NCBI RefSeq assembly: GCF_000022565.1
Contig: NC_012483.1
Span: forward strand, 1,736,001-1,800,000
DNA length: 64,000 nt
Direction of reading: 5' to 3'
Origin: Acidobacterium capsulatum ATCC 51196
GTDB taxonomy: Bacteria; Acidobacteriota; Terriglobia; Terriglobales; Acidobacteriaceae
Of this stretch, positions 1-9,085 are shown in pieces. Numbering within the stretch: the stretch's first letter is position 1; each line of letters begins with the position of its first letter. The position numbers and the translations under genes were made by a program. The notes under the pieces were generated by a model that made no database searches, was not told the origin of the DNA, and was given only the letters and a program-made list of their open reading frames with translations.

Positions 1-152
1 TCCCTGAGGATGCGGTCGTGGTTCCCGGCGGCCGCGCCGTCGGCAAAGGCATGGGGGCGGAGTGGGGCCTGAGCGTCTACACGCCGGTGATTGTGAAGTA
101 TCGCGATGAAAAGACAGAACTGAGCCTGGCACTCGAGGATTTGCTGCGATAG
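1..152 (+). CDS. dapD: 2,3,4,5-tetrahydropyridine-2,6-dicarboxylate N-succinyltransferase, C-terminal fragment
   Basis: Only the last 49 codons are in the window; reading from base 3 they end at the TAG at 150-152. The tail contains a [11 protein letters not shown] stretch followed by [15 protein letters not shown] and ends in LEDLLR. This is the pattern at the end of DapD, the left-handed beta-helix acyltransferase that succinylates tetrahydrodipicolinate in the lysine/meso-diaminopimelate pathway. The family assignment rests on this short tail only, so the rest of the protein cannot be judged. The following gene starts about 200 bases downstream. Confidence 0.7.
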   Translation, partial: PEDAVVVPGGRAVGKGMGAEWGLSVYTPVIVKYRDEKTELSLALEDLLR

Positions 153-358
153 CGCGATTCGGAGCGGCACTCCCTGAATGGATATGGGAGAACTCCCTTC
201 CACTTGCGACCGGATGCCCCAGGGTGCGGAGATTCATACGATACGGGCAAAAGTGCCGGTTGGGCACTGCTTGGTCGAAAGGAGGGGGATTCGCTGCCAC
301 GAAACGCATTTTGGCTCGCGAAGCGGCGGCGGAACCCTGCTAGCATCGAAGATAATTC

Positions 359-2020
359 ATGACTAACGGAAAATTACAGATCATTCCTCTGGGCGGGTTG
401 GGCGAGTTCGGCATGAACTGCATGGCCCTCCGCTGGCAGGACGATATCGTCGTTATTGACGCGGGGTTGATGTTCCCCGAGTCAGAACTGCTGGGCGTCG
501 ACATTGTGGTGCCCGACATTACCTACCTGATTGAGAACAAAGAGCACGTGCGCGGCATTCTGCTCACGCACGGCCACGAAGACCATATTGGCGGCCTGCC
601 CTGGATTCTCTCAGAGCTGAACGTTCCGGTTTACGGCACCGAGTTCACACTGGCTTATGTGGAAGGCAAGCTCGAAGAGCACAAGATGCTCGACGAGACG
701 GAACTGATTGAGATGATGCCCGGCGGCCGCTTTACGCTGGGGCCTTTCACCATTGAGCCGATTCGCGTCACCCACAGCCTGGTGGATTGCGTGGCCCTGG
801 CCATTGAAACGCCGGTGGGCGTCGTGGTGCATACGGGCGACTTCAAGATCGACCTTTCGCCGCCCGACGGCAAGGCCTTTGACCTGCACAAGTTTGCCGA
901 GTACGGCAAGCGCGGCGTGCTGCTGCTTTTGCAGGACTCGACCAATGTGGACCGGCAGGGATATACGCCGAGCGAATGGTCAGTGAAGCCGCGGCTGGAT
1001 GAGATATTCTCGCGCACGAAGAAGAAGCTTTTCTTCAGTTGCTTTTCATCGTCGATCTACCGCATGCGCATCGCCATGGACCTTGCGTTTCATCACGGCC
1101 GCAAGGTGGCGGTGATCGGGCGGTCGATGGTGGAGTCTTCAGAGATTGCGCAGGACCTCGGCTATCTCGACATCCCTAACGGATTGCTGATCCACCCTGG
1201 GCAGATCGCTGATCACGCGCCGGAAAACGTAATGGTGCTGATCAGCGGCACGCAGGGCGAACCGATGAGCGCGCTGAGCCGGGCCGCCGTGGACAACCAC
1301 AAGCACGCCCGCATTGCGCCCGGCGACACCGTGTTGCTTAGCTCGCGCGTGATTCCCGGCAACGAGAAGAGCATTTATCGCGTGATTGACCATCTCTACC
1401 GGCGCGATGCGCACGTCATCTTTGACGATGGCCACGCGGGATTGATTCACGTGAGCGGCCATGCCAGCCAGGAAGAACAGCGGCTCATGATCAACCTGCT
1501 GCGGCCGAAGTTCTTCATCCCCGTGCATGGCGACTACCGGCACCTGAAGAAGCATGCGGAAATCGCGCAGAGCATGGGCGTGGTGGATCTCGCCATGGTG
1601 ATCGAAGACGGCGATGTGGTGGAGTTGACCAGGGACGACATTCGCAAAACCGGCACGGTCACGGCGGGGCGCGTCTGCATTGATTCCGGCTCTACCGCCG
1701 ATGTGGTGGAAGATCTGGTCATTCGTGACCGCCGTCATCTGAGCGAAGACGGCTTCGTGATTCCCATTCTCACCATCAACAAGCTGACAGGCATGGTCGA
1801 GCGGCAGCCCGAGGTGATTTCGCGCGGGTTCGTCGGCGGCGACCCGGAACTGATCGAGACAGCGCGGCAGGTCGTGGCGCGCACGCTCGAAGAGTCCAGC
1901 GCGGAAGAAAAGGCTGATTACGGCGTCATCAAGGAAAAGATCCGCATCGATCTCAAGCGCTATATCCAGAAGAACACCAGCCGGCGGCCGCTGATCATGC
2001 CGGTGATTCTGGAGATTTAG
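359..2020 (+). CDS. rnj: Ribonuclease J
   Basis: A 553-residue metallo-beta-lactamase/beta-CASP nuclease that matures and degrades RNA in the cytoplasm, with endonuclease and 5'-3' exonuclease activity in the family. The zinc-binding HGHEDH motif is at residues 71-76. The later SGHAS and PVHGDYRHLKKH motifs of the beta-CASP and RNase J core are also visible, and the length matches full-length RNase J. The ATG at 359 has only a weak upstream ribosome site. A purine-rich AAAGGAGGGGGA lies further upstream, near 280-290, but is too far away to serve this start. RNase J is the usual acidobacterial RNase and replaces an RNase E-centred system. The next gene follows after about 30 bases, so cotranscription is likely. 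Confidence 0.95.
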   Translation: MTNGKLQIIPLGGLGEFGMNCMALRWQDDIVVIDAGLMFPESELLGVDIVVPDITYLIENKEHVRGILLTHGHEDHIGGLPWILSELNVPVYGTEFTLAYVEGKLEEHKMLDETELIEMMPGGRFTLGPFTIEPIRVTHSLVDCVALAIETPVGVVVHTGDFKIDLSPPDGKAFDLHKFAEYGKRGVLLLLQDSTNVDRQGYTPSEWSVKPRLDEIFSRTKKKLFFSCFSSSIYRMRIAMDLAFHHGRKVAVIGRSMVESSEIAQDLGYLDIPNGLLIHPGQIADHAPENVMVLISGTQGEPMSALSRAAVDNHKHARIAPGDTVLLSSRVIPGNEKSIYRVIDHLYRRDAHVIFDDGHAGLIHVSGHASQEEQRLMINLLRPKFFIPVHGDYRHLKKHAEIAQSMGVVDLAMVIEDGDVVELTRDDIRKTGTVTAGRVCIDSGSTADVVEDLVIRDRRHLSEDGFVIPILTINKLTGMVERQPEVISRGFVGGDPELIETARQVVARTLEESSAEEKADYGVIKEKIRIDLKRYIQKNTSRRPLIMPVILEI

Positions 2021-2053
2021 GCGCAGGCACCGTTGTGGGCCGAGGATAACAAC

Positions 2054-3016
2054 GTGTTGGTCACGCTCAGCGAGATTCAGGAGGCGCAGACACGCATACG
2101 CGGCGTGGCTGCGCACACGCCGCTGGTGCGGCTCACCGGGCCGGAGTTTACCGGAGATGTCTGGATCAAGGCTGAGGGGCTGCAGCCGATTGGCAGCTTC
2201 AAGCTGCGCGGGGCCTACAACAAAATTGCGCAGCTCAGCGAGGAAGAACGCCGGCGCGGCGTCATCACTTACTCCAGCGGCAATCATGCGCAGGGCGTCG
2301 CCTATGCGGCGCGAGCGGTCGGCACCAAAGCCGTCATCGTGATGCCCTCGAATGCGCCCGAGATCAAAAGGCGCGCGACCGCAGCGCTGGGCGCGCAGAT
2401 CGTCATAGTTGGCCCGGCCAGCTCAGAACGCAAGCTCAAGGCCGAGGAGCTCTCCGCGCGCGAGGGCTACGTTGTGATTCCGCCTTATGATGACGCAGCC
2501 ATCATTGCCGGGCAGGGCACCTGCGGACTCGAAATTCTGGAAGATCTGCCGGGCGTGGATCTGATACTGGCTCCGGTGAGCGGTGGCGGCTTGTTGAGCG
2601 GTGTGGCGGCCGCGGTGAAGCATACACGGCCTGAGGTGCGGGTGATTGGCGTTGAGCCCGCGCTTGCCGCGGACGCGCAAGAGAGCTTTCGCACGGGCAC
2701 GCTGGTTGCGTGGCCCGCGGAGAAGACCACACGCACCCTCGCCGATGGCCTGCGCACGCAGAGCCTGGGCGAGCGCAACTTTGAGCATGTGCGTGCATTC
2801 GTGGACGACATTATCACCGTCACCGAAGAGGAGATTCGCGCGGCCATGCGCCGGCTTCTCTTTGAGGCTCGGCTCACGCCGGAGCCGAGCGGCGCGGTCA
2901 CCACGGCGGCACTGCTCTTCCACGGCACAGAGCTGATTCCCTACCGCAAGGCTGCGGCCATCATGAGCGGTGGCAATGTCGAAGCGGCATTACTGAAGGA
3001 ACTCATCGCAGACTGA
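2054..3016 (+). CDS. ilvA: Threonine/serine dehydratase (PLP-dependent, no ACT domain)
   Basis: A fold-type II PLP enzyme that deaminates threonine to 2-oxobutyrate (or serine to pyruvate). The PLP lysine lies in SFKLRGAYNK near residue 50, the asparagine loop is SSGNHAQGVA, and the phosphate-binding glycine loop is SGGGLLSG. At about 320 residues it has only the catalytic domain. It lacks the C-terminal regulatory ACT-like domain of biosynthetic IlvA, so it is closer to the catabolic TdcB type or to serine racemase-like enzymes. The GTG at 2054 is preferred because GAGGAT lies 7 bases upstream; a TTG at 2033 in the same frame is the alternative. It sits between RNase J and an exported SH3 protein, which gives no pathway clue. 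The symbol is by family only. Confidence 0.85.
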   Translation: MLVTLSEIQEAQTRIRGVAAHTPLVRLTGPEFTGDVWIKAEGLQPIGSFKLRGAYNKIAQLSEEERRRGVITYSSGNHAQGVAYAARAVGTKAVIVMPSNAPEIKRRATAALGAQIVIVGPASSERKLKAEELSAREGYVVIPPYDDAAIIAGQGTCGLEILEDLPGVDLILAPVSGGGLLSGVAAAVKHTRPEVRVIGVEPALAADAQESFRTGTLVAWPAEKTTRTLADGLRTQSLGERNFEHVRAFVDDIITVTEEEIRAAMRRLLFEARLTPEPSGAVTTAALLFHGTELIPYRKAAAIMSGGNVEAALLKELIAD

Positions 3017-3054
3017 GCGGCAGAGTTATGCTGAAGGCACTCGTGAGAGGCCCC

Positions 3055-4059
3055 ATGCACAGGAGTCTGCTTTCGCTGCTCGCCCTTGCCCCATTGGCGC
3101 TTGCGCCCTGTGCACAGGCAAGGCGCCGGCCTGCGCCTCCTGCTCCGAACGGCGCGCTCGCCACGCTCATTGAGCCATTGAATCTTTACCTGCAGCCGGA
3201 CTCCTCGTCGAGCAAGCTGACCACGGTGTCGCCGGGGCGAGAGGTCGTGATCAATGACGAGAACGGCTCATGGGTGCGCATCTTCGCCAAGGTGGACCAG
3301 CAGGAGTCCATCGCAATCGATGAACCAGAGTTGCCAGCGCAGACCCAGACCGTGCCGCTCTCCGGATGGATACGAAATCAGGGGCTCGTGACCGCAGCGA
3401 CCCCGCAGGGCGACCAGATTCTCTTCGGAGCGGCGCAGGCTGAGGATGATGCCGCCTCGCACTTGGACCCTCCGCCCGGCGCGGCGATGGAAGCGCGGCT
3501 GCTCTACCAGCGCGTTTACCAGATGTTTCCAAAGTCGCCGCTGACACCAGAGGCCATGTGGCGCGCGGCGGATATCCGCTGGCAATTGCAGAAGGCCGAT
3601 GCGGCCACGCTGCCCTCCGCGCACACGCAGCAGCCCTACATGCGCGAGTTGATGGACGAAAACGAGATGCGCGCCGTGATGCATATGTTTCCGCATACGC
3701 AATGGGCCTACGATGCGGCCTACGCACTGCTCGCTAACCAGCTTTGCGGCGACTGGCAAGGCTCAGAGAAATGTCCGGAAAGAGAGGCGCAAGTCTATCT
3801 GCATTATGCGGACAAGTACCCGGACTCGCCCCGTGCGGCCCGGGCGCTGTATGAAGCCGCATGGCGCGAGGCCGCTGCCGGAGACATGAGGGAGACCGAC
3901 GGCAACGCAAAGCGCGCCGCTGAAGACCGCAAATATGCCAACGGCATCGCCGCCCGTCTGGACGCAAAATACCCAAAATCGAGCTATGCCACACGCGCGG
4001 CGGCGCTGCTGTTTGAGGTGAGCCAGGGCATGCCGGTCTACGGCAGTTCCCAACCTTAG
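3055..4059 (+). CDS. Exported SH3-like/TPR-like protein of unknown function
   Basis: About 334 residues. The N-terminus is a signal peptide: MHRSLLSLLALAPLALAP followed by CAQA and an Arg/Pro stretch. A bacterial SH3-like segment follows (roughly residues 35-120, with LNLYLQPDSSSSKL and GSWVRIF), as often found in cell-wall-binding proteins. The rest is helical with repeated A/Y/P patterns (LLYQRVYQMFPKSPLTPEA, LHYADKYPDSPRAARALYEAAW) resembling the outer-membrane lipoprotein/TPR style of YbgF or BamD. ATG 3055 is chosen over the in-frame ATG 3028 because GAGAGG sits 5-10 bases before it and the signal peptide then starts cleanly. It is 38 bases after the dehydratase. A periplasmic envelope role is inferred; the exact function is unknown. 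Confidence 0.7.
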   Translation: MHRSLLSLLALAPLALAPCAQARRRPAPPAPNGALATLIEPLNLYLQPDSSSSKLTTVSPGREVVINDENGSWVRIFAKVDQQESIAIDEPELPAQTQTVPLSGWIRNQGLVTAATPQGDQILFGAAQAEDDAASHLDPPPGAAMEARLLYQRVYQMFPKSPLTPEAMWRAADIRWQLQKADAATLPSAHTQQPYMRELMDENEMRAVMHMFPHTQWAYDAAYALLANQLCGDWQGSEKCPEREAQVYLHYADKYPDSPRAARALYEAAWREAAAGDMRETDGNAKRAAEDRKYANGIAARLDAKYPKSSYATRAAALLFEVSQGMPVYGSSQP

Positions 4060-4207
4060 ACTTTCCCCTGCTGTTCTCTCTACGGATACCCTCCCGGCTT
4101 TTTTCGCAGAACCTTCGCCTATCTTTGGGATAATGAACTTGCTCTGGGGTTCTGGCATATTGCCTTTTCGGTGCGTTTATCAGAGCGCCGGAAGGAGATA
4201 TGTTCGT

Positions 4208-6787
4208 GTGCCTATCCAAATGAAGCCCATACGCATTGTCATCACTCCGACGCGCAACCGCCGGCTCAATGAGCTGATCGGCTTCCTGATCCTCGTCACC
4301 GCCACGCTGCTGCTGCTGGCGCTGGTTTCCTACCATCCCACAGATCCCTCATTCGATACGGTGCGCGGCGCGGTACACGGCGCGGAAAAAGCCGCTCCCA
4401 TCCATAACTGGATCGGAGTCACCGGCGCCTATCTGAGCGATTTGCTGCTGCAACTGGAGGGTCTCGCCTCCTTTCTGCTGCCGCTTTTGCTGGGGGGCCT
4501 TGGCTTTGCCTGGCTGCGTTCGCGGCCGATTGCCTCGCCAAAATCAAAGCTGCTGGGCGCGGCGCTGGCCTTGTTGTTTGTGCCGGCCATCTTTGGGCTC
4601 TTCCCTCACCCGGTGCCGGGGCTGCGCGGGCTGCCCGCCAGCGGCCTGACCGGCCGAATCGTTGCGGATGCGCTGGTCCGCCTGCTCAACGCAACCGGTG
4701 CGTGGATTGTGACGCTGGCGCTGACCGCCGCCTCCATTTACCTCTGCACCACCTTTAGCCTGAACACCGCCCGCGAATGGCTCGCCGTGCGCCTGGCCTT
4801 TGTGCTGGCCTGGCGCGACCGGATGAAGAACTGGCGTGAGGCACGCGCACGCCCCAAACAGGAAAAGATCGCAGCAAAACTCGCGAAAAAGCAGGAGCGT
4901 GCGCTCGCCCGGCAGAGGAAAGCTGGGGCCAAATCCTCAGGCCAGGAGCTTTCGCCCGAAGAAGACAGCAGCGCAGTTGAAAATCTGCCTGTTTATACCC
5001 GCCAGGCAAGATTCTCAGAGTTTGAAGAAGCAGCTTCTGCGCAACAGCAGCAAGCCGTGGCTCCCGCCCGCCCCTTTGCCATGCCGGATCTTCCAGCGGA
5101 GCCTGCCTGGGAGTCAGAAGCCGAACCGGAACCCGTGCCCGAGCTGCGCGTGGAACCACGTCCCCGCGCCGTTCGCCGGGAGCCCATGGAGGAAGTACCG
5201 GTAGAGCCGGTCTGGCAACAGGAACCCGAACCCGAGCCAATCCCTGTACCGGCTGCGCACATTGCCGTCGGCGAGCGCGCCGATGCCAGCCTGCGCACGG
5301 TGACCGTGGCTCCAAAGTCGGTGAGCGGATACCGGCTGCCGCCGAGCACGCTGCTGCACAAGAGCAATGACACGCAGGTGGTGCGCGAGGAGGAACTGCG
5401 CGCCGAGGCCCAGGTGCTCGTGGAAAAGTGCGCGGAGTTTGATGTGCGCGGGCAGGTGGTGCGCATCAATCCCGGCCCGGTGGTCACCACCTTTGAATTT
5501 CGCCCCGAACCGGGGGTGAAGTACAGCCGCGTCACCGGCCTTGCTGACGATCTCTGCCTGGCGATGCGGGCCGAGAGCATTCTGATTGAGCGCATGGCCG
5601 GCAAGAGTACGGTCGGCATCCAGGTGCCCAATGAGACGCGGGAGACGATCTGGCTGCGCGAGATCATTGAGGCCGAAAACTTTGCCAACGCCAAGAGCAA
5701 GTTGACGCTGGCCCTCGGCAAAGACATCAATGGGCAACTGGTGACCAGCGATCTGGCCACGATGCCGCACGTGCTGATTGCCGGCTCGACCGGCAGCGGT
5801 AAATCCGTGGCCATCAACGCCATGATCATGTCGGTGCTCTTCAAAGCCACGCCCGATCAGGTGCGCCTGATTCTTGTGGACCCGAAGCGCGTGGAACTGG
5901 GGATGTATGAGGGCATTCCGCACCTCTTCACGCCGATCATCACCGAGCCGAAGATGGCCGCGAACGCGCTCCGCAACGCAGTGCGCGAAATGGAGCGCCG
6001 CCTGAAGCTGCTGGCCTCGCGCAGCGTGCGCAATCTCGATCAGTACAACAAGCTCTTCGACAATCCGTCGCTCTTTGAGGACGATCCCGAGCAGAAGCCA
6101 CTGCCCTACATCATGATCATCATCGACGAGCTGGCCGACCTCATGATGCTCGACAAGGCCAACGTCGAAGAAGCCATTACGCGGCTGGCGCAAATGGCGC
6201 GCGCCGTCGGCATTCACCTGGTGCTGGCCACGCAGCGGCCCTCGGTGGATGTGATCACCGGCCTCATCAAAGCCAATGTGCCGTCGCGCCTTTCGTTCCG
6301 GCTGGCGACCAAGGTGGACTCGCGCACCATTCTCGACTCCAACGGCGCGGAATCGCTGCTGGGCCGCGGCGACTCGCTCTTTCTGCCGCCGGGCACTTCG
6401 CGCCTGCAACGCGTGCATGCTCCTTTCGTTACGGAAAAAGAGATCTCTGCCGTCACGGAATTCTGGAAGAAGCAGGGTGAAGCCGAGTATGTGCAGGGCT
6501 TCCTCGATGCGCCCAAGGATGACCGGGGCCGCGAGCTGGATGGCGACGGCGGCGGTGATGATGACAACGACGAGCTGTTTGAGGATGCCGTGCGGCTGGT
6601 GCTGGAGTTCGGCAAGGCATCGACTTCGCTGCTGCAGCGGCGGCTGCGCATTGGCTATGGCCGCGCCGCGCACCTGATCGACATGATGGAGCGCGATGGC
6701 ATCGTGGGCCCGGCTGATGGTTCGCGGCCGCGCGAGATTCTCAAGTCGCCCGACTGGCTCAATGAAGTCGATCAGGCGATACGCTGA
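4208..6787 (+). CDS. ftsK: DNA translocase FtsK
   Basis: A membrane-anchored hexameric ATPase that pumps chromosome termini through the division septum and activates XerCD at dif. The N-terminal part has about four transmembrane helices (residues 20-210). A Pro/Glu-rich linker of about 150 residues follows. The motor has Walker A GSTGSGKS near residue 525, the DPKRVELGMYEGIPHL block, Walker B IIIDELADLMM, and the conserved GAESLLGRGDSLFLPPG segment. The C-terminal gamma winged-helix domain (VLEFGKASTSLLQRRLRIGYGRAAHLID) reads KOPS sites in the family. GTG 4208 is chosen because GAAGGAG lies about 10 bases upstream; in-frame ATGs at 4133 and 4220 are alternatives. It ends convergently with the DUF2339 gene, 18 bases away. 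Confidence 0.95.
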   Translation: MPIQMKPIRIVITPTRNRRLNELIGFLILVTATLLLLALVSYHPTDPSFDTVRGAVHGAEKAAPIHNWIGVTGAYLSDLLLQLEGLASFLLPLLLGGLGFAWLRSRPIASPKSKLLGAALALLFVPAIFGLFPHPVPGLRGLPASGLTGRIVADALVRLLNATGAWIVTLALTAASIYLCTTFSLNTAREWLAVRLAFVLAWRDRMKNWREARARPKQEKIAAKLAKKQERALARQRKAGAKSSGQELSPEEDSSAVENLPVYTRQARFSEFEEAASAQQQQAVAPARPFAMPDLPAEPAWESEAEPEPVPELRVEPRPRAVRREPMEEVPVEPVWQQEPEPEPIPVPAAHIAVGERADASLRTVTVAPKSVSGYRLPPSTLLHKSNDTQVVREEELRAEAQVLVEKCAEFDVRGQVVRINPGPVVTTFEFRPEPGVKYSRVTGLADDLCLAMRAESILIERMAGKSTVGIQVPNETRETIWLREIIEAENFANAKSKLTLALGKDINGQLVTSDLATMPHVLIAGSTGSGKSVAINAMIMSVLFKATPDQVRLILVDPKRVELGMYEGIPHLFTPIITEPKMAANALRNAVREMERRLKLLASRSVRNLDQYNKLFDNPSLFEDDPEQKPLPYIMIIIDELADLMMLDKANVEEAITRLAQMARAVGIHLVLATQRPSVDVITGLIKANVPSRLSFRLATKVDSRTILDSNGAESLLGRGDSLFLPPGTSRLQRVHAPFVTEKEISAVTEFWKKQGEAEYVQGFLDAPKDDRGRELDGDGGGDDDNDELFEDAVRLVLEFGKASTSLLQRRLRIGYGRAAHLIDMMERDGIVGPADGSRPREILKSPDWLNEVDQAIR

Positions 6788-6805
6788 CACAAACGGGCGG
6801 CTGGC

Positions 6806-8161
6806 TCAACTGCTGCGCAGCTTGAGCCAGTCCCGCTGGTAAACAAAGCTCACCACCAGCAGCAGCAAGCCGAGCCCCAGAAAGCTGAAGACGCGCGACG
6901 TCTCGCTGAGCAGGCGAATGTCAAAGAGAAAGACCTTGGCCATGCTTAGAAACAGCAGGACCAGCCCCTGCCAGCGCAGGGCAGTGTTCCGGCGGCGAAA
7001 TCCAACCGCCACCAGCACTGCGCCAAACCCCATGAACCAGAAGGAATAGCTGAGCTGTTCTCCAGTGTGCGTACCCGGCGATGAGGCTGCGCCGTGCCAC
7101 AGCCGGTGAATGGCGAAGCTGACGGCGGACAGGAGCGCGCCATTTGCATTCAGATCAGTGACCCACGCGGGCATCGGATCGGCTTCGCGGCCTAAGTGCG
7201 TACGCGCCCATGCAAAATAAAACGTAGCGAGCAGCAGTATCACCATGACACGGGGCCAGCCGGTGAACAGCTCCGCCGCCATGACGATGCCGGCCAGCGC
7301 ATTCAGACACGAAAGAGCCGTGAGGCTGGTACTGCGCTCTGGACGACCAGCCAGAAGGATCGGCAACCCGCTGAAGAGTGCAAATGCGAGCGCGCCAAAT
7401 GCAAGAGTTACAGAGAACTCGGCCGGCCGATAATAGGTCCACGCCCAGCAGATGCCATAGAGCGTAGTGCCAACAAATGCGGTGAGCAGCAACGCATGCC
7501 AGCCGCGCAGCAGCGCCAGCACAGCCGCCCCCGCGGCCATCATCAGCAGATAGGCAAAGAGCGCGACTTCATGATTGTGATGATCGGCCACCAGTAGCGG
7601 AGTCAGCAGGCCGCCCAGCAGCGCATAATATGCCAGCACCCGCGAGTTCTGCCGCCAGGCGAGCAGGCCGTTGGCCGCCGTCACCAGCAACATGCCAGCG
7701 GCCACCAGCGGCGCGGACAATAGATGCAGCAGCGTAAAGGCAGCCCAGAGCGAGAGATAGAACACGCCAGAGCCGATGCCCTTCAGTGAAAACGAAAAGC
7801 CTGCATAGTTGCGCCGCCGGAAGAGTTCTGAGAGCAAATACAGCACCACTCCGCCAGCGAGCCCTACGGCCACGCGCGCTGCCGGCCCGAGCCAGTGGTT
7901 GTCAATCGCGAGTTTGAGAAAGAGCGCTACGCCGACCAGCACGGCCAGGATTCCGGCGCGATTGAGCCACTGCGAACCGATTCTGCTCTCCAGCGAAGGC
8001 TCCGCGAGCACGGCAGCAGGCTCTCCCGCGCGTGCTGCGGGCGCGGATGACGATTGCGCCGCCAATACCTCTTCCAAATGCGAAACACGGCGGCGAAGCT
8101 CGGCAATCTGCGCCTGAAGGTCGCTCTCTTCCGGATTCGGCGTTGCGGGATCGGCTGTCAT
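6806..8161 (-). CDS. DUF2339 multi-pass membrane protein
   Basis: A 451-residue protein with an N-terminal heptad-like coiled coil (QAQIAELRRRVSHLEEVLA, residues 15-35) and then a short Ala/Pro linker. The family hallmark follows: ESRIGSQWLNRAGILAVLVGVALFLKLA around residues 58-85. The remainder is almost entirely hydrophobic, with about a dozen membrane helices. This layout is that of DUF2339, common in Acidobacteriota, Bacteroidota and Proteobacteria, with no established function. It is divergent from the response-regulator pair starting at 8279, with about 117 bases between the two starts. A 9-bp stem (6801-6809 with 6822-6830) overlaps its stop codon but lacks a T-run. Confidence 0.8.
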   Translation of the reverse strand: MTADPATPNPEESDLQAQIAELRRRVSHLEEVLAAQSSSAPAARAGEPAAVLAEPSLESRIGSQWLNRAGILAVLVGVALFLKLAIDNHWLGPAARVAVGLAGGVVLYLLSELFRRRNYAGFSFSLKGIGSGVFYLSLWAAFTLLHLLSAPLVAAGMLLVTAANGLLAWRQNSRVLAYYALLGGLLTPLLVADHHNHEVALFAYLLMMAAGAAVLALLRGWHALLLTAFVGTTLYGICWAWTYYRPAEFSVTLAFGALAFALFSGLPILLAGRPERSTSLTALSCLNALAGIVMAAELFTGWPRVMVILLLATFYFAWARTHLGREADPMPAWVTDLNANGALLSAVSFAIHRLWHGAASSPGTHTGEQLSYSFWFMGFGAVLVAVGFRRRNTALRWQGLVLLFLSMAKVFLFDIRLLSETSRVFSFLGLGLLLLVVSFVYQRDWLKLRSS

Positions 8162-8278
8162 AGTCTTCTCGCCACTTTAATGCAATTCGCCGTGGCCTGT
8201 TGGCTGTGGGATGCTGCTGCGAGCTTCGGAGAGCCCGATGAGAGAATTCCAGTTCACTTGCGCAGGGGACCATAGGGT

Positions 8279-9085
8279 GTGAAAGAATGCTCCTCGAATT
8301 CCTCGGGGCCAGGCATGCTGCCTTCTGTCACACCAAAGATCGAGACTCTGCGGCGCGTTCTGGTGATCGATGACGATCCGGTGAGCCTTTCATTGACTAC
8401 GCTGCTGCTGGAGTCGGAAGGCGTTGAGGTGGAGCAGCGGGCCAGCGGCGAAAGCGCATGTCACGATCCATTGCCGGCCGGATGGCATCCCGACCTGATC
8501 CTCACGGACTTGCAGATGCCAGGAGTGCAAGGATCGGCTCTGGCCCGGCAATTGGCGCTGCGCTGGCCCGAAGCGCCTCGCATTGCCATGTCCGCCGCCA
8601 CCCCCAGGGCGGTAGAAGGCTACATCGCGGTGTTACAAAAGCCATTGCCGCTGGAGGGCCTGCGAACCACGCTCGAAAACCTGTGCCGTTCTGCGCAAAA
8701 CACGCTGAAGGACGCATCGCACGCCGAGATAAAGCCTGCCCGCAACCATCCGTTGGCCCCTCTTGATAAAAGCGTCTTTCTGAAGCTCAAAAGCAGCATG
8801 CAGATTGCGGCATTACAGGAATTTCTCGATGCCATGCTGGCCGACGCGGGCAAGCGCATTGAGCTGATCCAGCACGCGATGGACGCCGGCGACATGGCCG
8901 CCGCCAAACGCGAGGCGCACACCCTGCGGGGAGCGGCGGGCATGGCGGGCGCGCTGGCATTGAAAGAAGCAGCCCGCAACCTTGAAGTTGAGGTTGACTC
9001 TTTGGATGATCTCAAACACGGGTTGGCCAGATTGAAAGCAGAGTATGAGCGGGTATCCGTTATCCTTGCGAGTAAGTTGCTATGA
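8279..9085 (+). CDS. Response regulator receiver-HPt fusion protein
   Basis: A 268-residue phosphorelay protein. Residues 26-135 form a receiver domain: acidic pocket DDD 31-33, phospho-acceptor Asp77 in LILTDLQMPG, and Lys121 in LQKPLPLEG. Residues 165-265 form an HPt domain with the phospho-histidine near 214 in the AHTLRGAAGMAGA helix. No DNA-binding or catalytic output is visible, so it can only relay phosphate, probably from a hybrid kinase to another regulator. The stop codon overlaps the ATG of the NarL-type regulator (ATGA), which makes translational coupling and a shared relay likely. The start is GTG 8279, with AGGGGA about 9 bases upstream; ATG 8315 is an alternative. No kinase is adjacent. 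Confidence 0.85.
   Translation: MKECSSNSSGPGMLPSVTPKIETLRRVLVIDDDPVSLSLTTLLLESEGVEVEQRASGESACHDPLPAGWHPDLILTDLQMPGVQGSALARQLALRWPEAPRIAMSAATPRAVEGYIAVLQKPLPLEGLRTTLENLCRSAQNTLKDASHAEIKPARNHPLAPLDKSVFLKLKSSMQIAALQEFLDAMLADAGKRIELIQHAMDAGDMAAAKREAHTLRGAAGMAGALALKEAARNLEVEVDSLDDLKHGLARLKAEYERVSVILASKLL

Noticed and set aside
1139-2287. Long minus-strand ORF opposite RNase J
   Set aside because: It lies entirely antisense to a confident gene, is rich in Arg/His/Ala from G+C-rich codons and shows no family motif.
5114-6790. 558-residue minus-strand ORF opposite ftsK
   Set aside because: Overlaps the confident FtsK motor completely; composition of low complexity and no motif.
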